Shown: positions 34,896 to 44,999 of the stretch, in pieces
Numbering within the stretch: the stretch's first letter is position 1
Layout: each line of letters begins with the position of its first letter
Origin: Pseudescherichia vulneris NBRC 102420
GTDB taxonomy: Bacteria; Pseudomonadota; Gammaproteobacteria; Enterobacterales; Enterobacteriaceae
Length of the DNA: 64,000 nt
Direction of reading: 5' to 3'
Assembly: GCF_000759795.1 (NCBI RefSeq)
Contig: NZ_BBMZ01000026.1
Span: 1-64,000 of the forward strand
Position numbers and translations under genes: made by a program
The notes under the pieces: model-generated
Told to the model about the DNA's origin: nothing
Seen by the model: the letters and a program-made list of their open reading frames with translations, nothing else
The model's database searches: none

Positions 34896-35306
34896 TTAAA
34901 CCACGGCGGTGGTCAGCCGCGATGAGCAGCACAGCCGATTCTTCTCGTCGAAGATCTCAATCTGCCAGACCTGGTGCCGCCCGCCGGTATGCAGCGCGGC
35001 GCAAACGCCGCGTACTCGGCCGCTGCGTACGGCGCGAATATGGTTAGCGTTGATCTCAATCCCTACCACCCTATGCTCGCCCTCGGTGCAGAGATAACCT
35101 GCCACCGAACCGAGGGTTTCCGCCAGCACCACCGACGCGCCGCCGTGCAGCAGGCCAAACGGCTGATGCGTGCGGGCGTCGACGGGCATTGAGGCCTCAA
35201 GCACATCGTCACCGATGCGCTCGAAACGGATATCCAGCAGTCCTACCATATTGCCCTCGCCCATCGCGTTTAGCGCGTCGAGGGTAGCCGTACGTTTCCA
35301 GATCAT
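34896..35306 (-). CDS. menI: 1,4-Dihydroxy-2-naphthoyl-CoA hydrolase MenI (YdiI)
   Basis: A 136-residue hotdog-fold thioesterase of the 4HBT-II type that releases 1,4-dihydroxy-2-naphthoate from its CoA ester in menaquinone synthesis. The catalytic Glu sits in [18 protein letters not shown] (near residue 63) and the QPFGLLHGG motif precedes it. The sequence is collinear with E. coli YdiI. Its ATG overlaps the ydiJ stop by four bases, so the two are one transcript. Confidence 0.95.
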   Translation of the reverse strand: MIWKRTATLDALNAMGEGNMVGLLDIRFERIGDDVLEASMPVDARTHQPFGLLHGGASVVLAETLGSVAGYLCTEGEHRVVGIEINANHIRAVRSGRVRGVCAALHTGGRHQVWQIEIFDEKNRLCCSSRLTTAVV

Positions 35307-38300
35307 CCCATTATCTCCAGCAGGGCCTGTAGCGGATGGCGCACGCCGCTACCCTCGATGCGTTTCACCTGGCTGCGGCAGGAGTAGCCCGTCGCCAGGC
35401 AGCGATTGCGCGGCAGACGCTGCATGGCCTGATGCCAGGAGAGCTCGTAGATGCCCAGCGAGTTAGCGTGATTCTTCATCTCGTGGCCATAGGTTCCGGC
35501 CATCCCACAGCAGCCAACGCTGACGTTTTCAAGCTTAGCGCCAAAGCGAGCAAAAATAGTTGCCCACTGTGCAGGCGCCCCCGGCAGCGCGGTGACCTCA
35601 GTACAGTGGCCAAACAGATACCATGCCTCGCCGCCAGGCGCTTGAGCCTCATGAGAGGCCAGCGCACCGGGCAGCCACTCGTGCACCAGCTGAACGTTGA
35701 ACTCCCCGCGCTTGTCCCCTAGCGTCTGCTTGTACTCATCGCGATAGCAGAGCACCAGCGCTGGATCGACGCCCACCATCGGCATACCTAGTTGCGCCAC
35801 GCGCGTCAGGAAGTCAGAGGTTTTCTGCGCGGTTTTGGCAAAGCGCGTCAGGAAGCCTTTAATATGCTGCGCCTTACCGTTCGGTGAAAACGGCAACACC
35901 ACCGGCTGGTAGCCCAGCTTCTCAACGAGACGGACAAAATCGCTCACTACCTGCGCGTCGTAGTAGCTGGTAAAGGGATCCTGCACCACCAGCACCGTTT
36001 TCGCGCGCTCTTCCTCGCTAAGCTGCTCCAGCTCGTCGAGGGTCATGTTTGCCGAACGGTGCCCCACCATCTGCTGTTGCAGAGAAGGCACCGACAGCAG
36101 AGGCAGATCCACCATCCCAATATGGGTAGCCGACAGAGAACGCACCCACGGCTGGCTCATAAAGAAGTTAAAGGTTTTCGGCGCTCGGGCCATCAGCGGC
36201 GCATAGCTCTCGACGCTGGCGATAACGTGGTCGCTGAGCGGACGCAGATAGCGAGTGTGATAAAGCTGCAGGAAGCGCGAGCGAAACTCCGGCACGTCAA
36301 TTTTAATCGGGCACTGGGTAGAGCAGGCTTTGCACGCCAGACAGCCGGACATCGCCTCTTTCACCTCGTGCGAGAAGTCATACTCGCCGTGACGGGCATG
36401 CCAGCTGTTGCGGGTCCGTTCGATCAGCCCTCGCAGACTGGCGCGTTTTCCCGGCAGCTCCTTCTCTAACTTGATGGGATCGATACCGCGATCCGCCAGC
36501 AGCCGCAGCCATTCGCGTACCAGCGTGGCCCGGCCTTTAGGAGAGTGGATCCGGTTGCTGGTGATTTTCATCGACGGGCACATCGGGCTTTTGGCGTCAA
36601 AGTTAAAGCACAGCCCGTTGCCGTTGCACTCCATCGCGCCACGCCATGAGGCGCGCACGCTAATAGGGATCTGCCGGTCAAAGGTGCCGCGCTTTACGGC
36701 ATCGACCTGCATCATCGGCGCATCAAGGCCCGCCGGCGGGCAGATTTTACCCGGATTGAGTCGGTTCTGCGGATCGAACGCGGCTTTCACCTTGCGCAGT
36801 TCGCCATAGAGCTGCTCGCCAAAGAATGCCGGACTGTACTCCGCCCGGAAGCCCTTGCCGTGCTCACCCCAGAGCAGGCCGCCATACTTCGCCGTCAGGG
36901 CCACCACCTCGTCGGAGATCCTTTTCATCAGCATCTCCTGCTGCGGGTCGCACATATCCAGCGCCGGACGCACGTGCAGCACTCCCGCATCCACGTGGCC
37001 AAACATGCCGTAGTTGAGTCCGTGACTGTCGAGCAGGGCACGAAACTCAACGATGTAGTCCGCCAGGTGCTCCGGTGGCACGCAGGTATCTTCTGCAAAG
37101 GGTATCGGCTTCGCCGCGCCTTTGGCATTCCCCAGCAGGCCGACCGCTTTTTTACGCATCGCGTAGATACGTTCAATTCCCGCCAGATCGCTGCATACCT
37201 GCCAGCCAATCACTCCGCCCTCCTGAACAGCGATCAGCTCATCCAGACGCTGGCAAAGCGCATTGACCCGAGCGTCAATCAGCTCGCCATCATCGCCAGC
37301 AAACTCAACGATGTTCAGCCCCAGCATGGTTTTATCCGGCACATCGGTAATTAAATCGTGCACGGAGTGCCAGACAATATCCTCCCGCGCCAGGTTAAGC
37401 ACCGTAGAGTCAACGGTCTCAACCGACAGCGCTTGAGCCTCAACCATAAACGGCGCGTTACGTAGCGCCGAGTTAAAGGAGTCATACTTGACGTTGACTA
37501 GCCGACGCACCTTCGGCAGCGGCGTGATATCCAGCCGCGCCTCGGTAATGAAAGCCAGCGTGCCCTCCGATCCGGTTAGAATGCGGGTGAGATCGAAGGT
37601 CGTCATCTCATCATTGAAGACGTGGCGCAGATCGTAGCCGGTCAGGAAGCGGTTGAGCTTGGGAAACTTATCGATAACAAGCTGACGATTATCGAAGCAG
37701 CTGTCATAAACCGTTTTGTAGATCCGCCCCTGTGCCGTTTGCGCCTGCCCAAGCGTACGCGCCAGCTCCAGCGATACCGGCTGCGTATCCAGCAGATCGC
37801 CGCCCAGCAGCACGGCTCGCACGCCGAGCACGTGGTCAGAGGTTTTACCGTAGACCAGCGATCCCTGCCCGGAGGCGTCGGTATTGATCATGCCGCCCAG
37901 CGTGGCGCGGTTGCTGGTGGAAAGCTCCGGGGCAAAGAAGAAGCCGTACGGTTTTAAAAACTGGTTCAGCTGATCCTTGATCACGCCCGCTTCTACCCGC
38001 ACCCACCCCTCTTCAGGGTTGATCTCAAGGATGCGGTTCATATAGCGAGAGAGATCGACAATAATGCCGTGGTTGAGCGCCTGGCCGTTGGTGCCCGTAC
38101 CGCCGCCGCGCGGCGTGAAGACCAGCGACTGGAAGCGGGCCTCACCCGCAAGGCGGGTGATCAGCGAGACATCGGCGGTAGAACGGGGGAACACCACCGC
38201 ATCGGGGAGAAGCTGGTAAATGCTGTTATCGGTGGCCATGGTTAGCCGGTCGGCGTAATCCGTGGCGGTATCACCTGTAAAACCCTGTTGCTCCAGTGCC

Positions 38301-38359
38301 TGCAAAAAATTGAGCACCAGCTGAACGACGCCGGGTGCTTGAGAAATCTGTGGGATCAT
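35303..38359 (-). CDS. ydiJ: FAD/Fe-S oxidoreductase YdiJ (D-2-hydroxyglutarate dehydrogenase type)
   Basis: A 1018-residue protein, the length of E. coli YdiJ. The N-terminal half is a VAO-type FAD domain ([20 protein letters not shown] near 83-102) followed by a FAD-oxidase C domain. A 4Fe-4S ferredoxin-like segment is at about residues 668-682 ([20 protein letters not shown]), and a C-terminal CCG-type domain has [12 protein letters not shown]. Such proteins oxidise 2-hydroxyacids and pass electrons to the respiratory chain; E. coli YdiJ has been assigned to D-2-hydroxyglutarate. It is co-transcribed with menI and divergent from ydiK. Confidence 0.93.
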   Translation of the reverse strand: MIPQISQAPGVVQLVLNFLQALEQQGFTGDTATDYADRLTMATDNSIYQLLPDAVVFPRSTADVSLITRLAGEARFQSLVFTPRGGGTGTNGQALNHGIIVDLSRYMNRILEINPEEGWVRVEAGVIKDQLNQFLKPYGFFFAPELSTSNRATLGGMINTDASGQGSLVYGKTSDHVLGVRAVLLGGDLLDTQPVSLELARTLGQAQTAQGRIYKTVYDSCFDNRQLVIDKFPKLNRFLTGYDLRHVFNDEMTTFDLTRILTGSEGTLAFITEARLDITPLPKVRRLVNVKYDSFNSALRNAPFMVEAQALSVETVDSTVLNLAREDIVWHSVHDLITDVPDKTMLGLNIVEFAGDDGELIDARVNALCQRLDELIAVQEGGVIGWQVCSDLAGIERIYAMRKKAVGLLGNAKGAAKPIPFAEDTCVPPEHLADYIVEFRALLDSHGLNYGMFGHVDAGVLHVRPALDMCDPQQEMLMKRISDEVVALTAKYGGLLWGEHGKGFRAEYSPAFFGEQLYGELRKVKAAFDPQNRLNPGKICPPAGLDAPMMQVDAVKRGTFDRQIPISVRASWRGAMECNGNGLCFNFDAKSPMCPSMKITSNRIHSPKGRATLVREWLRLLADRGIDPIKLEKELPGKRASLRGLIERTRNSWHARHGEYDFSHEVKEAMSGCLACKACSTQCPIKIDVPEFRSRFLQLYHTRYLRPLSDHVIASVESYAPLMARAPKTFNFFMSQPWVRSLSATHIGMVDLPLLSVPSLQQQMVGHRSANMTLDELEQLSEEERAKTVLVVQDPFTSYYDAQVVSDFVRLVEKLGYQPVVLPFSPNGKAQHIKGFLTRFAKTAQKTSDFLTRVAQLGMPMVGVDPALVLCYRDEYKQTLGDKRGEFNVQLVHEWLPGALASHEAQAPGGEAWYLFGHCTEVTALPGAPAQWATIFARFGAKLENVSVGCCGMAGTYGHEMKNHANSLGIYELSWHQAMQRLPRNRCLATGYSCRSQVKRIEGSGVRHPLQALLEIMG

Positions 38360-38392
38360 TACCGTTGACCCTGCCTGACTGTTAATGTTGTA

Positions 38393-38408
38393 AGTGTATC
38401 GTTTGCGT
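38393..38408. promoter_or_regulatory. Possible PUR box upstream of ydiK
   Basis: On the minus strand ACGCAAACGATACAC has an exact left half of the PUR box (ACGCAAACG) but a degenerate right half. ydiK has been predicted as a PurR target in enterobacteria, so this is worth noting but weak. Confidence 0.35.
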
Positions 38409-38565
38409 TGTGGTTTATCGTTGTATCACATTTTTTTACGCTACGCCCATGTGAATTACGGGCAAAATAGCGCAGGCAAAATGCGCTGAAATTCACAGCC
38501 GTATTCTTGTATTAATCAAATGCTGCGCCGACGGTTCGGCGAATAAAAAAAGGTGGATAGATCTT

Positions 38566-39678
38566 ATGATCACTAGTCGTCAGTCCGGGGATGTGGCTCA
38601 GATCCTGCTCTCGGTGCTGTTTTTAGCCGTGATGATTGTTGCGTGTTTATGGATAGTGCAACCCTTCATCCTTAGCTTTGCATGGGCGGGTACTATCGTC
38701 ATTGCCACGTGGCCGCTGTTTTTACGCTTCCAGCGCGTGCTGGCGGGCCGTCGTTCCCTGGCGGTGCTGTGCATGACGCTAATCTTAATCCTGGTATTTG
38801 TTATTCCTATTGCCCTGCTGGTTAACAGCCTTGTTGACGGCAGCGGCCCGGTGATCCGTGCGATTAGCTCCGGCGACCTGACGCCGCCGGATTTAGCCTG
38901 GCTTAAGAGCATTCCGCTGATAGGCAGTAACCTCTATCTCGGCTGGCATAATCTGCTGGATATGGGGGGTAGCGCGATTATGGCCAAGGTGCGGCCCTAT
39001 TTAGGTGCCACCACGACCTGGTTTGTCGGCCAGGCGGCGCACATTGGACGCTTTATGATGCACTGTGCGCTGATGCTCCTGTTCAGCGCCCTACTGTTCT
39101 GGCGCGGTGAGCGGGTCGCTCAGGGTATCCGCCATTTCGCTACGCGTCTGGCGGGCAGGCGGGGTGATACCGCTGTGCTGCTGGCAGCCCAGGCCATTCG
39201 CGCCGTGGCACTCGGCGTGGTCGTTACCGCGCTGGTGCAGGCGGTGCTGGGCGGCATTGGGCTGGCAATCAGCGGCGTACCCTATCCGACGCTATTTACG
39301 GTGGTGATGATCCTCTCCTGTCTGGTACAGATTGGTCCCCTGCCGGTGCTGATTCCGGCCATTATCTGGCTTTACTGGAGCGGAGATACCACCTGGGGCA
39401 CGGTGCTGCTGGTCTGGAGCTGCGTAGTCGGTACGCTGGATAACGTCATCCGTCCGGTGCTCATTCGCATGGGGGCCGATCTGCCGTTGATTCTTATCCT
39501 CTCGGGCGTCATTGGCGGGCTCATCGCCTTTGGCATGATTGGCCTGTTTATCGGTCCGGTACTGCTCGCCGTCTCATGGCGTCTTTTTGATGCCTGGGTT
39601 CAAGAAGTCCCTGCGCCTGGCAACATTGACGATAATCTGCTGGAAAAGGTGAACACGCGCGAAGTGCATAATAAATAA
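38566..39678 (+). CDS. ydiK: AI-2E-family membrane protein YdiK
   Basis: A 370-residue inner-membrane protein of the AI-2 exporter-like (TqsA/PerM) family with about eight hydrophobic segments. It is nearly collinear with E. coli YdiK, the conserved middle reading VVTALVQAVLGGIGLAISGV and the C-terminal core GVIGGLIAFGMIGLFIGPVL. The substrate is unknown. It is divergent from ydiJ and followed by a hairpin and then rprA, as in E. coli. Confidence 0.93.
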   Translation: MITSRQSGDVAQILLSVLFLAVMIVACLWIVQPFILSFAWAGTIVIATWPLFLRFQRVLAGRRSLAVLCMTLILILVFVIPIALLVNSLVDGSGPVIRAISSGDLTPPDLAWLKSIPLIGSNLYLGWHNLLDMGGSAIMAKVRPYLGATTTWFVGQAAHIGRFMMHCALMLLFSALLFWRGERVAQGIRHFATRLAGRRGDTAVLLAAQAIRAVALGVVVTALVQAVLGGIGLAISGVPYPTLFTVVMILSCLVQIGPLPVLIPAIIWLYWSGDTTWGTVLLVWSCVVGTLDNVIRPVLIRMGADLPLILILSGVIGGLIAFGMIGLFIGPVLLAVSWRLFDAWVQEVPAPGNIDDNLLEKVNTREVHNK

Positions 39679-39683
39679 TCAAT

Positions 39684-39703
39684 AAAGCGGGGAAACCCGC
39701 TTT
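39684..39703 (+). terminator. Terminator of ydiK
   Basis: AAAGCGGG and CCCGCTTT form an 8-bp stem around GAAA. Only a short AT-rich tail follows. Confidence 0.7.
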
Positions 39704-39822
39704 ACTATTAAGCCCTGCTTATCAATTATTAATATTTCCTTTCTGGTCAGACCGCGCAACCCGTTATATACGCTATATCTCTCATTTTCCCTGTCGCAAA
39801 ATCGTTACTTATTATTAACTAT

Positions 39823-39838
39823 TGAGACGAATCTGATC
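39823..39838 (+). promoter_or_regulatory. RcsB box of rprA
   Basis: TGAGACGAATCTGATC lies about 40 bases before the RprA start, the position and type of site through which RcsB activates rprA. Confidence 0.7.
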
Positions 39839-39859
39839 GACTCAAAATTAGGGGATGCC

Positions 39860-39865
39860 TACTAT
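39860..39865 (+). promoter_or_regulatory. rprA -10 element
   Basis: TACTAT within CCTACTATTAA ends seven bases before the RNA start and has the C at -13 favoured by sigma-S holoenzyme. Confidence 0.65.
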
Positions 39866-39871
39866 TAAGGC

Positions 39872-39977
39872 ACGGTTATAAATCAAGGCTTTGATTTATA
39901 AGCATGGAAATCCCCTGAGTGAAACAACGAATTGCTGTGTGTAGTCTTTGCCCATCTCCCACGATGGGCTTTTTTTT
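39872..39977 (+). ncRNA. rprA: RprA small regulatory RNA
   Basis: The 106 bases from ACGGTTATAAATCAA to the T tract match E. coli RprA nearly base for base outside the first loop: the 5' hairpin (TTATAAATCAA/TTGATTTATAA), the conserved AAGCATGGAAATCCCC segment that pairs with the rpoS leader, and the terminator GCCCATC/GATGGGC with eight T. RprA activates rpoS translation with Hfq and links the Rcs envelope-stress system to sigma-S. It sits after ydiK as in E. coli. Confidence 0.97.
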
Positions 39978-40018
39978 AAGCTAAATTCCCGTGCCGAAAG
40001 CTGTACTGAAAATAAGCA

Positions 40019-40047
40019 TAAAAAAAGCCAGACCGAAGCCTGGCTTT
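40019..40047 (-). terminator. Terminator of the unknown membrane protein gene
   Basis: On the minus strand AAAGCCAGG and TCTGGCTTT pair around CTTCGG, then seven T. Confidence 0.88.
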
Positions 40048-40068
40048 ATGCGTAATTAACCATCGATA

Positions 40069-41088
40069 TTATCTGCGACGCTCATTCGCCGTTACCTGAC
40101 GCGGCTGGGTACGACGTCCTACCATACCCATCGCACCTGCCAGTACCGCTTCAATCAGCAGCATAAAGAAGGTGAACCAGCTCGCTTTAGCCGTAGCGGC
40201 TGCCGCTTTCTCACCTGCTTCACGGGCTTTCTGCTCCGCCTGCGCTTTCAGCTCGTCAAATTTCGCCCGCGCTTCCTGATAGCTTTTTTCCGTCTGGGCA
40301 ACAATCTGTTCCGCTTCGGCATCAGATTTACCGGTACGCGCCTGAATAATATTTTTCAGCGCTTCACGGTCGGCTGCCTGGAAGGTGCTCTGATTTCTGT
40401 CGATTAAGCCTTTAATAAAACCAGCGACATCGGTATCAGCCGTCTGCGGCGTGTTAGCCGTTGCTGCCGCTTGGTTCTGGGCATTATTCGCTTCATTCTG
40501 CGCCTGATTTTGCAGCGCCTCTGGCTGCAGTTCCGGTTTCCCGGTCTGTCGTAGCATTGTTTCAAGCTCATCCTGTAAGCTGTCGAGATTAATATTGTTC
40601 TCTGCGAGCTTCTCTTTCGCCATATCCTTAACCGACGGGGCAACTGCCGTGACGCCACTGCCTACCGCCTGTAAACCCGCCCCTAATATATTCATGGCGC
40701 CGGTGACCGCGCTATTGGCCAGCATAACGACGAACCAGGCGCTAATAATAGTGTTGACGCCAAACATCAGCAGACCATGCAAGGCTCCTTCTCGCTGTGC
40801 CAGCCTGCCGCTGGCATAGGCCCCTGCGGCAATGGCGATCAGCATGCTCAAGCCAGTCCAGATGGCCGCGCCCATGCCGATACCCCCCAGCGGATCTTGC
40901 TCTTCCAGAGGATCGATAGTGCTGGCACCAATCGCGGTGCCGAGAATAGAAAGGATCAGGTAGAGCACCATTGAAATAATGACGCCGGCAAACACTGCAC
41001 TCCATGAAATACGTTTTAGGGGAACGCCTCTACCCGGCGTATATATGTCATCGTAATCGTTTCGGACATGTACATGTTGATCGGCCAT
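40069..41088 (-). CDS. Unknown membrane protein with coiled-coil central region
   Basis: A 339-residue inner-membrane protein. About three hydrophobic segments lie near the N-terminus (28-54, 71-95, 104-130), then a soluble Gln/Ala/Glu-rich region (about 145-300) with coiled-coil character (EQIVAQTEKSYQEARAKFDE, then KAQAEQKAREAGEKAAAATA), then a final membrane segment (about 304-325) and a basic tail. The first membrane segment (WSAVFAGVIISMVLYLILSI) resembles small YrzE-like membrane proteins. Function unknown. In E. coli ydiL to fadK lie between rprA and ppsA; here only this gene does. Confidence 0.8.
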   Translation of the reverse strand: MADQHVHVRNDYDDIYTPGRGVPLKRISWSAVFAGVIISMVLYLILSILGTAIGASTIDPLEEQDPLGGIGMGAAIWTGLSMLIAIAAGAYASGRLAQREGALHGLLMFGVNTIISAWFVVMLANSAVTGAMNILGAGLQAVGSGVTAVAPSVKDMAKEKLAENNINLDSLQDELETMLRQTGKPELQPEALQNQAQNEANNAQNQAAATANTPQTADTDVAGFIKGLIDRNQSTFQAADREALKNIIQARTGKSDAEAEQIVAQTEKSYQEARAKFDELKAQAEQKAREAGEKAAAATAKASWFTFFMLLIEAVLAGAMGMVGRRTQPRQVTANERRR

Positions 41089-41265
41089 CTTTTCTTCTCC
41101 CTTATAACCTTACGGCTTATGTCGCAATTTTCGACGGTTAAAAAAAATAGAGCTGGAATGGCTTCAGCTTTAGCCTCTGTAAGGGTAGTTCGGGATGGAT
41201 AAATAAACCAAGGTGTCGTCACATCAGCAGAAATTCTTTCGACCAAATACAAATCTGTAACGAAT

Positions 41266-41293
41266 AAAAAAGCCTCCCCGGTGGGGAGGCTTT
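41266..41293 (-). terminator. Terminator of ppsA
   Basis: AAAGCCTCCCC and GGGGAGGCTTT pair around a GT/AC loop; on the minus strand a run of six T follows. Confidence 0.92.
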
Positions 41294-41310
41294 AAGAAAG
41301 CGATAACGTT

Positions 41311-43686
41311 TTACTTGATTTCAGCGAGGCTCAGCCAGGTCTGAACCACGGTATCCGGGTTCAACGACAGGCTGTCGATCCCCTCTTCCATCAGCCAGGC
41401 GGCAAAGTCCTCGTGGTCGGAGGGGCCCTGACCACAGATACCTACGTACTTGCCCTCTTTTTTCGCCGCGCGGATCGCCATCGACAGCAGCGCTTTTACC
41501 GCCTCGTTGCGCTCGTCAAACAGTTCTGAGACCACGCCGGAGTCGCGATCGAGGCCCAGAGTCAGCTGCGTCATATCGTTCGAGCCGATGGAGAAGCCGT
41601 CAAAGTGCTCCAGGAACTGCTCCGCCAGCAGGGCGTTGGACGGGATCTCGCACATCATGATCACCTTCAGCCCGTTTTCACCGCGCTTCAGGCCCTGACG
41701 CGCCAGCTCGTCTACTACCGCTTTTGCCTGGTCAACGGTGCGCACGAAGGGGATCATAATTTCGACGTTAGTCAGGCCCATATCGTTACGCACGTGTTTC
41801 ACCGCCTCGCACTCCAGCGCAAAGCAGTCGCGGAAGCTGTCAGAGACATAGCGGCCCGCGCCACGGAAGCCGAGCATCGGGTTCTCCTCTTCCGGCTCGT
41901 AGCGCTCCCCGCCCACCAGGTTGGCATATTCGTTGGATTTAAAATCAGAGAGGCGCACGATGACACGCTTCGGCCAGAACGCCGCGCCAAGGGTGGCAAT
42001 CCCTTCGCTCAGGCGACCGACATAGAACGCCTTCGGCGAGTCGTAGCCCTTCATCATCTCGCGGATCTCTTTTTGCAGCTCTGGCGTCTGATCGTCAAAC
42101 TCCAGCAGCGCCCGCGGATGGACGCCGATCATGCGGTTGATGATGAACTCCAGACGCGCCAGGCCTACGCCTTCGTTTGGCAGGCAGGCGAAGTCAAAGG
42201 CGCGATCCGGGTTGCCGACGTTCATCATGATCTTCAGCGGCAGATCAGGCATGGTGTCAACGCTGGAGCTTTTTATACTGAAGTCGAGCATCTCGGCATA
42301 GACATAGCCGGTATCGCCTTCAGCACAGGAGACGGTAACCTTTTCGCCGTCGCGAATGCGGTCGGTGGCGTCACCACAGCCCACGACGGCCGGAATGCCA
42401 AGCTCGCGGGCGATGATCGCCGCATGGCAGGTACGTCCGCCGCGGTTGGTGACAATGGCCGCCGCTTTTTTCATGATCGGTTCCCAGTCCGGGTCGGTCA
42501 TGTCCGTTACCAGCACGTCGCCGGGCTGAATGCGGTTCATTTCGCTAATGTCGTGGATGACCTTCACCGGTCCTGCGCCAATGCGGTGGCCGATAGCCCG
42601 GCCTTCAACAACCACTTTACCCTGGTCATGAAGCGTATAGCGCTCCATAACCTGACCACGGGAACGCACGGTTTCCGGGCGGGCCTGCACAATATACAGT
42701 TTGCCGGTATGGCCATCTTTGGCCCACTCGATATCCATCGGGCGACCATAGTGTTGCTCAATCAGCACCGCCTGCTTCGCCAGCGCCTGAACTTCATCAT
42801 CGGTCAACGAGAACACGTCACGATCGGCCTCAGGCACGTCTTCAATGCGCACCTGCTTGCCGTGCTCCTGGCTTGGCGCATAGACCATACGGATCTTTTT
42901 CGATCCCATGGTACGACGCACGATGGCCGGGCGATCGTTTGCCAGCGTCGGCTTGTGCACGTAAAACTCGTCCGGGTTAACGGCTCCCTGCACCACCATT
43001 TCGCCAAGGCCCCAGGCAGAGGTGATAAACACCACCTGATCGAAGCCGGATTCGGTATCGATAGAGAACATGACGCCGGAGGAGGCTAAATCAGAGCGCA
43101 CCATGCGCTGTACGCCAGCGGAGAGCGCCACGCCACGGTGGTCATAGCCCTGATGCACGCGATAAGAGATAGCGCGATCGTTAAACAGCGAGGCAAAAAC
43201 GTGTTTCACCGCCACCAGCACCGCATCGTAGCCCTGAACGTTGAGGAAGGTTTCCTGCTGGCCGGCAAAGGAGGCATCCGGCATATCTTCTGCCGTGGCG
43301 GAGGAGCGCACGGCAAACGACGCTTCGGCATCGCCTTCCGAGAGCTGGTTATAGGCGTCATGGATCGCCTGTTCCAGCTCTGGCGTGAAAGGGGTATCAA
43401 TAATCCACTGACGGATCTGCGTTCCGGCCTTCGCCAGTTCGCCAACGTCATCAATGTCCGTGTGATCCAGCAGCTCATAGATACGCTGGTTGACGCCGCT
43501 TTGGTCAAGAAACTGATTAAAAGCCTCCGCCGTGGTGGCGAATCCGTTAGGGACCGATACCCCCGTTTCAGACAGATTGGTGATCATCTCACCCAGGGAA
43601 GCATTTTTGCCTCCCACGCGGTCAACATCATTCATCCCGAGTTGGTTATACCAGAGCACCAGCGGTGACGAGCCATTGTTGGACAT
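41311..43686 (-). CDS. ppsA: Phosphoenolpyruvate synthase
   Basis: A 791-residue enzyme converting pyruvate and ATP to PEP, AMP and phosphate, needed for growth on three-carbon acids. The N-terminal ATP-grasp domain begins at [20 protein letters not shown]. The phosphohistidine domain has [20 protein letters not shown] (His near 421), and the C-terminal PEP-binding TIM barrel has [17 protein letters not shown] and ICGQGPSDH. One residue shorter than E. coli PpsA. It is divergent from its regulator ppsR, has a Cra site upstream, and opposes pykF in the same window. Confidence 0.98.
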   Translation of the reverse strand: MSNNGSSPLVLWYNQLGMNDVDRVGGKNASLGEMITNLSETGVSVPNGFATTAEAFNQFLDQSGVNQRIYELLDHTDIDDVGELAKAGTQIRQWIIDTPFTPELEQAIHDAYNQLSEGDAEASFAVRSSATAEDMPDASFAGQQETFLNVQGYDAVLVAVKHVFASLFNDRAISYRVHQGYDHRGVALSAGVQRMVRSDLASSGVMFSIDTESGFDQVVFITSAWGLGEMVVQGAVNPDEFYVHKPTLANDRPAIVRRTMGSKKIRMVYAPSQEHGKQVRIEDVPEADRDVFSLTDDEVQALAKQAVLIEQHYGRPMDIEWAKDGHTGKLYIVQARPETVRSRGQVMERYTLHDQGKVVVEGRAIGHRIGAGPVKVIHDISEMNRIQPGDVLVTDMTDPDWEPIMKKAAAIVTNRGGRTCHAAIIARELGIPAVVGCGDATDRIRDGEKVTVSCAEGDTGYVYAEMLDFSIKSSSVDTMPDLPLKIMMNVGNPDRAFDFACLPNEGVGLARLEFIINRMIGVHPRALLEFDDQTPELQKEIREMMKGYDSPKAFYVGRLSEGIATLGAAFWPKRVIVRLSDFKSNEYANLVGGERYEPEEENPMLGFRGAGRYVSDSFRDCFALECEAVKHVRNDMGLTNVEIMIPFVRTVDQAKAVVDELARQGLKRGENGLKVIMMCEIPSNALLAEQFLEHFDGFSIGSNDMTQLTLGLDRDSGVVSELFDERNEAVKALLSMAIRAAKKEGKYVGICGQGPSDHEDFAAWLMEEGIDSLSLNPDTVVQTWLSLAEIK

Positions 43687-44011
43687 CGGACAATCCTTTT
43701 TTGATATATGATTGAGTTAATAACTCCTGACGTACCTATTTATCCTGGCATACCTGGCTCGCTTAAAAAAACGGTGAATCGTTCAAGCAAATTTATTTTT
43801 CTATTTTTCGGACAGTTTCACGCAATTTTGTAACCTCATGATTTGTTTGCACTCTTATTGAAAGCCGTTCTACATACGAAAAAGAAAAGTGAAATGCACA
43901 TTTCAGTAAAAATAAAAACACCATTTCATTTTTTATAGATGCGAGTGGCGCAGTAGTATGGTACATAAATTAATTCAGGCTCTAACACCATCATGCTATG
44001 GGGGGATAAAA
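43687..44011. other. Divergent ppsA/ppsR intergenic region
   Basis: About 325 AT-rich bases with promoters for both genes and the Cra site at 43773-43788. No gene seen. Confidence 0.6.
43773..43788. promoter_or_regulatory. Cra (FruR) site of ppsA
   Basis: GGTGAATCGTTCAAGC matches the Cra consensus GCTGAAnCGnTTCA-type half sites and the E. coli ppsA site. Cra activates ppsA, so this should lie upstream of the -35 on the minus strand. Confidence 0.75.
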
Positions 44012-44845
44012 ATGGAAAATTCAGTGGATCGCCAGGTGTTTTATATTTCTGACGGCACGGCCATTACGGCAGAGGTTCTCGGGCATGCGGTTATGTCGCA
44101 GTTTCCCGTCGCCGTTCACAGCATCACGCTGCCGTTCGTGGAAAACGTCCAGCGTGCCAATGCCGTCAAGGAGCAGATTGACGCCATTTTCCAGCAGACA
44201 GGTGTGCGCCCGCTGGTCTTTTACTCTATTGTGACCCCGGAGATCCGCAGCATCATTACCCAGAGTCAGGGCTTCTGCCAGGATATCGTTCAGGCGCTGG
44301 TGGCCCCGCTCCAGCAGGAGCTTAAGCTCGATCCTACTCCGATCACCCACCGCACCCACGGACTCAATCCGGGAAACCTGACGCGGTACGATGCCCGAAT
44401 CGCGGCCATTGATTACACCCTCGCTCATGATGATGGCATCTCAATGCGTAACCTGGAGCAGGCGCAGGTCATCTTGCTGGGGGTGTCCCGCTGCGGTAAA
44501 ACGCCTACCAGCCTCTATCTGGCGATGCAGTTTGGCATTCGCGCCGCTAACTATCCCTTTATTGCCGATGATATGGATAACCTGGTGCTCCCCGCTGCCT
44601 TAAAGCCGTTGCAGCATAAGCTATTTGGCCTGACGATTAACGCCGAACGTCTGGCGGCGATCCGTGAGGAGCGCGTAGAGAACAGCCGCTACGCCTCCAT
44701 GCGTCAGTGTCGGCTGGAGCTAGCCGAGGTAGAGGCCCTGTATCGTAAAAACAATATTCCCTACCTGAATAGCACCAACTATTCGGTTGAGGAGATTGCC
44801 ACCAAGATCCTCGATATCATGAAGCTGAATCGCAGCATGTACTAA
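44012..44845 (+). CDS. ppsR: PEP synthase regulatory kinase/pyrophosphorylase PpsR (YdiA)
   Basis: A 277-residue bifunctional regulator that inactivates PpsA by ADP-dependent phosphorylation of a threonine and reactivates it by Pi-dependent dephosphorylation. The start at 44012 ([19 protein letters not shown]) matches E. coli and has a GGGGG Shine-Dalgarno; an upstream ATG at 43958 would add 18 unconserved residues. The P-loop-like motif is [18 protein letters not shown] (about 151-168). The last codons and stop overlap the TrpR operator of aroH. Confidence 0.96.
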   Translation: MENSVDRQVFYISDGTAITAEVLGHAVMSQFPVAVHSITLPFVENVQRANAVKEQIDAIFQQTGVRPLVFYSIVTPEIRSIITQSQGFCQDIVQALVAPLQQELKLDPTPITHRTHGLNPGNLTRYDARIAAIDYTLAHDDGISMRNLEQAQVILLGVSRCGKTPTSLYLAMQFGIRAANYPFIADDMDNLVLPAALKPLQHKLFGLTINAERLAAIREERVENSRYASMRQCRLELAEVEALYRKNNIPYLNSTNYSVEEIATKILDIMKLNRSMY

Positions 44846-44857
44846 TCAGCTAGTACA
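44838..44857. promoter_or_regulatory. TrpR operator of aroH
   Basis: TGTACTAATCAGCTAGTACA is close to the TrpR consensus GTACTAGTTAACTAGTAC. It covers the ppsR stop codon and the -35 region of a promoter with TATCAT at 44874-44879. Tryptophan-loaded TrpR would block aroH. Confidence 0.85.
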
Positions 44858-44999
44858 GCGCGTCATTTTCCGCTATCATTGCCCGCAGAATTGTGATGTG
44901 CATCACCCTCATACTTGAAAACATCAAGGATTGGTTTATCGTGATGCCCATTACTTCCGGCACTTTTGCCGTTGAAGCCGCCTATTTCTGAGATAAGTC

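Noticed and set aside
41605..43089. 494-codon frame antisense to ppsA
   Set aside because: Same cause: the opposite strand of a highly biased, complete ppsA gene. No ribosome-binding site or family similarity.
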